Positions 6,819 through 7,238 of a DNA stretch of 7,238 nt are shown here, in pieces. The stretch is from Marinagarivorans sp. UBA5868 (lineage in GTDB: Bacteria; Pseudomonadota; Gammaproteobacteria; Pseudomonadales; Cellvibrionaceae). Positions within the stretch are counted from its first letter, which is position 1; each line of letters starts with the position of its first letter. The position numbers were made by a program, and so were the translations under genes. Where the stretch lies: contig DJFQ01000015.1 in the NCBI GenBank assembly GCA_002432095.1, positions 253 through 7,490 of the forward strand, given 5' to 3'. The notes beneath the pieces were generated by a model. It saw nothing but the letters and a program-made list of their open reading frames with translations. It had not been told where the DNA came from and did not search any database.

Positions 6819-7022
6819 ATGTTGATATTAACCCGCCGTATTGGCGAAACCTTGATGGTTGGTGATGATGTAACGGTCACTGTGTTGGGAGTCAAAGGCA
6901 ATCAAGTGCGTATCGGTGTTAATGCGCCCAAAGAAATTGCTGTGCACCGTGAAGAGATTTATCAGCGCATTCAACGCGAAAAGCAACAGCAGCATGAGCC
7001 TGAGCCGGGCAATTCTCTCTGA
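6819..7022 (+). CDS. csrA: Carbon storage regulator CsrA (RsmA)
   Basis: A 67-residue protein, nearly identical over its first 50 residues to E. coli CsrA (61 residues). It is a homodimeric RNA-binding protein that blocks or stabilises mRNAs by gripping GGA motifs near ribosome binding sites, and controls carbon metabolism, motility and biofilm. Key features are MLILTRR at the start (L4, R6, R7), [18 protein letters not shown] (22-39) and VHREE with R44, the residue vital for RNA binding in E. coli. The tail after residue 54 is Gln/Glu/Pro-rich and variable, as usual. The ATG follows AAGGAG at seven bases. Its place between lysC and a serine-type tRNA matches Pseudomonas rsmA, and in E. coli csrA is likewise followed by a serine tRNA. 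No intrinsic terminator is visible directly after the stop. Confidence 0.97.
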   Translation: MLILTRRIGETLMVGDDVTVTVLGVKGNQVRIGVNAPKEIAVHREEIYQRIQREKQQQHEPEPGNSL

Positions 7023-7075
7023 GGTATTTAAAGTAGTAACGCTGGCGGAAACCCAAATAATCTTCGCATAACTAT

Positions 7076-7103
7076 TTGAATTTCGTCAGTTTGTTGTTAT
7101 TAT
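7076..7103 (+). promoter_or_regulatory. Stable-RNA-type promoter for the downstream tRNA
   Basis: TTGAAT (7076-7081) and TATTAT (7098-7103) are separated by 16 bases, matching 4 and 5 of 6 consensus positions. The -10 is followed at once by GCCGCTCC, a GC-rich discriminator typical of tRNA and rRNA promoters under stringent (ppGpp) control. Transcription would start near 7110, giving a leader of roughly 105 nt before the tRNA. Confidence 0.6.
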
Positions 7104-7186
7104 GCCGCTCCTCCTTTACGGGCTACTTAAGTCCTTGGGAGTCGTCAAAATACCGAATGATTATTTGTCTCAGTGTTTTGCTCAAA

Positions 7187-7214
7187 CAAAAATTTTTCAT
7201 CTGAAAAGTTTTTG
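7187..7214 (+). repeat. A/T-rich inverted repeat abutting the tRNA 5' end
   Basis: CAAAAA (7187-7192) pairs with TTTTTG (7209-7214), T7193 with G7208 as a wobble, and TTTTCA (7194-7199) with TGAAAA (7202-7207), leaving TC at the tip. It is a continuous 13-pair inverted repeat on paper, though the innermost pairs must open to form a loop. It ends two bases before the mature tRNA start. It lies in the tRNA leader and would be removed by RNase P. Confidence 0.55.
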
Positions 7215-7216
7215 CC

Positions 7217-7238
7217 GGAGAGGTGGCCGAGTGGCCGA
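7217..7238 (+). tRNA. tRNA-Ser, 5' end only (cut by the window edge)
   Basis: The last 22 bases fit the 5' part of a serine tRNA: a seven-base acceptor strand GGAGAGG, T8, G9, then GCCGAGTGG with the invariant A14 and the GG of the D loop. The GGTGGCCGAG wording is typical of bacterial class II (long variable arm) serine tRNAs. E. coli serV (anticodon GCU), which follows csrA there, starts almost identically. The anticodon lies outside the window, so GCU is only an inference from gene order. Confidence 0.8.

Noticed and set aside
1..7238. CRISPR array, insertion sequence, prophage or defence system
   Set aside because: No regularly spaced repeats, transposase, integrase or defence-type genes are visible; all recognisable genes are housekeeping.

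Overview
The window looks like core chromosome from a gammaproteobacterium of moderate G+C. The order alaS, lysC, csrA and then a serine-type tRNA resembles the Pseudomonas arrangement (alaS-lysC-rsmA-tRNA). The one-piece ~410-residue aspartokinase with two ACT domains is also of Pseudomonas type rather than the 449-residue E. coli LysC. Protein sequences are enterobacterial/pseudomonad-like (CsrA, AlaRS, HinT, YheS). A member of Pseudomonadales/Cellvibrionales is my best guess; genus cannot be fixed from this stretch. All genes are on the plus strand.

Left block (1-2439) is a tight gene row. It holds the C-terminal half of an ABC-F ATPase (YheS type), a secreted M23-family peptidase, a 66-residue Trm112/YcaR-family protein and a HinT-type HIT protein. 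Gaps are 15, 4 and 16 bases, so these are probably co-transcribed. The genes do not form an obvious pathway: ribosome rescue or translation factor, envelope murein hydrolase, small methyltransferase-partner-like protein and nucleotide phosphoramidase.

Right block (2440-7238) has alaS (alanyl-tRNA synthetase), lysC (aspartokinase, entry to Lys/Thr/Met/diaminopimelate synthesis), csrA (global post-transcriptional regulator) and the first 22 bases of a tRNA. Each is separated from the next by about 150-210 bases of non-coding DNA, so these gaps carry most of the regulatory signal. They contain a good sigma70-type promoter and a hairpin leader before lysC, a structured csrA leader with GGA motifs including one in the ribosome binding site, and a stable-RNA-type promoter with a GC-rich discriminator before the tRNA. 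An A/T-rich inverted repeat ends two bases before the tRNA 5' end.

I found no mobile element, CRISPR array, defence island or undescribed multi-gene system. The most interesting points are small: a probable in-frame second start in lysC that would yield a separate ACT-domain subunit, an M23 peptidase with Asp at the usual last zinc-binding His, a Trm112-family protein lacking part of its Cys set, an alaS start without a clear Shine-Dalgarno sequence that overlaps the stop of a short upstream frame, and the leader structures listed below.
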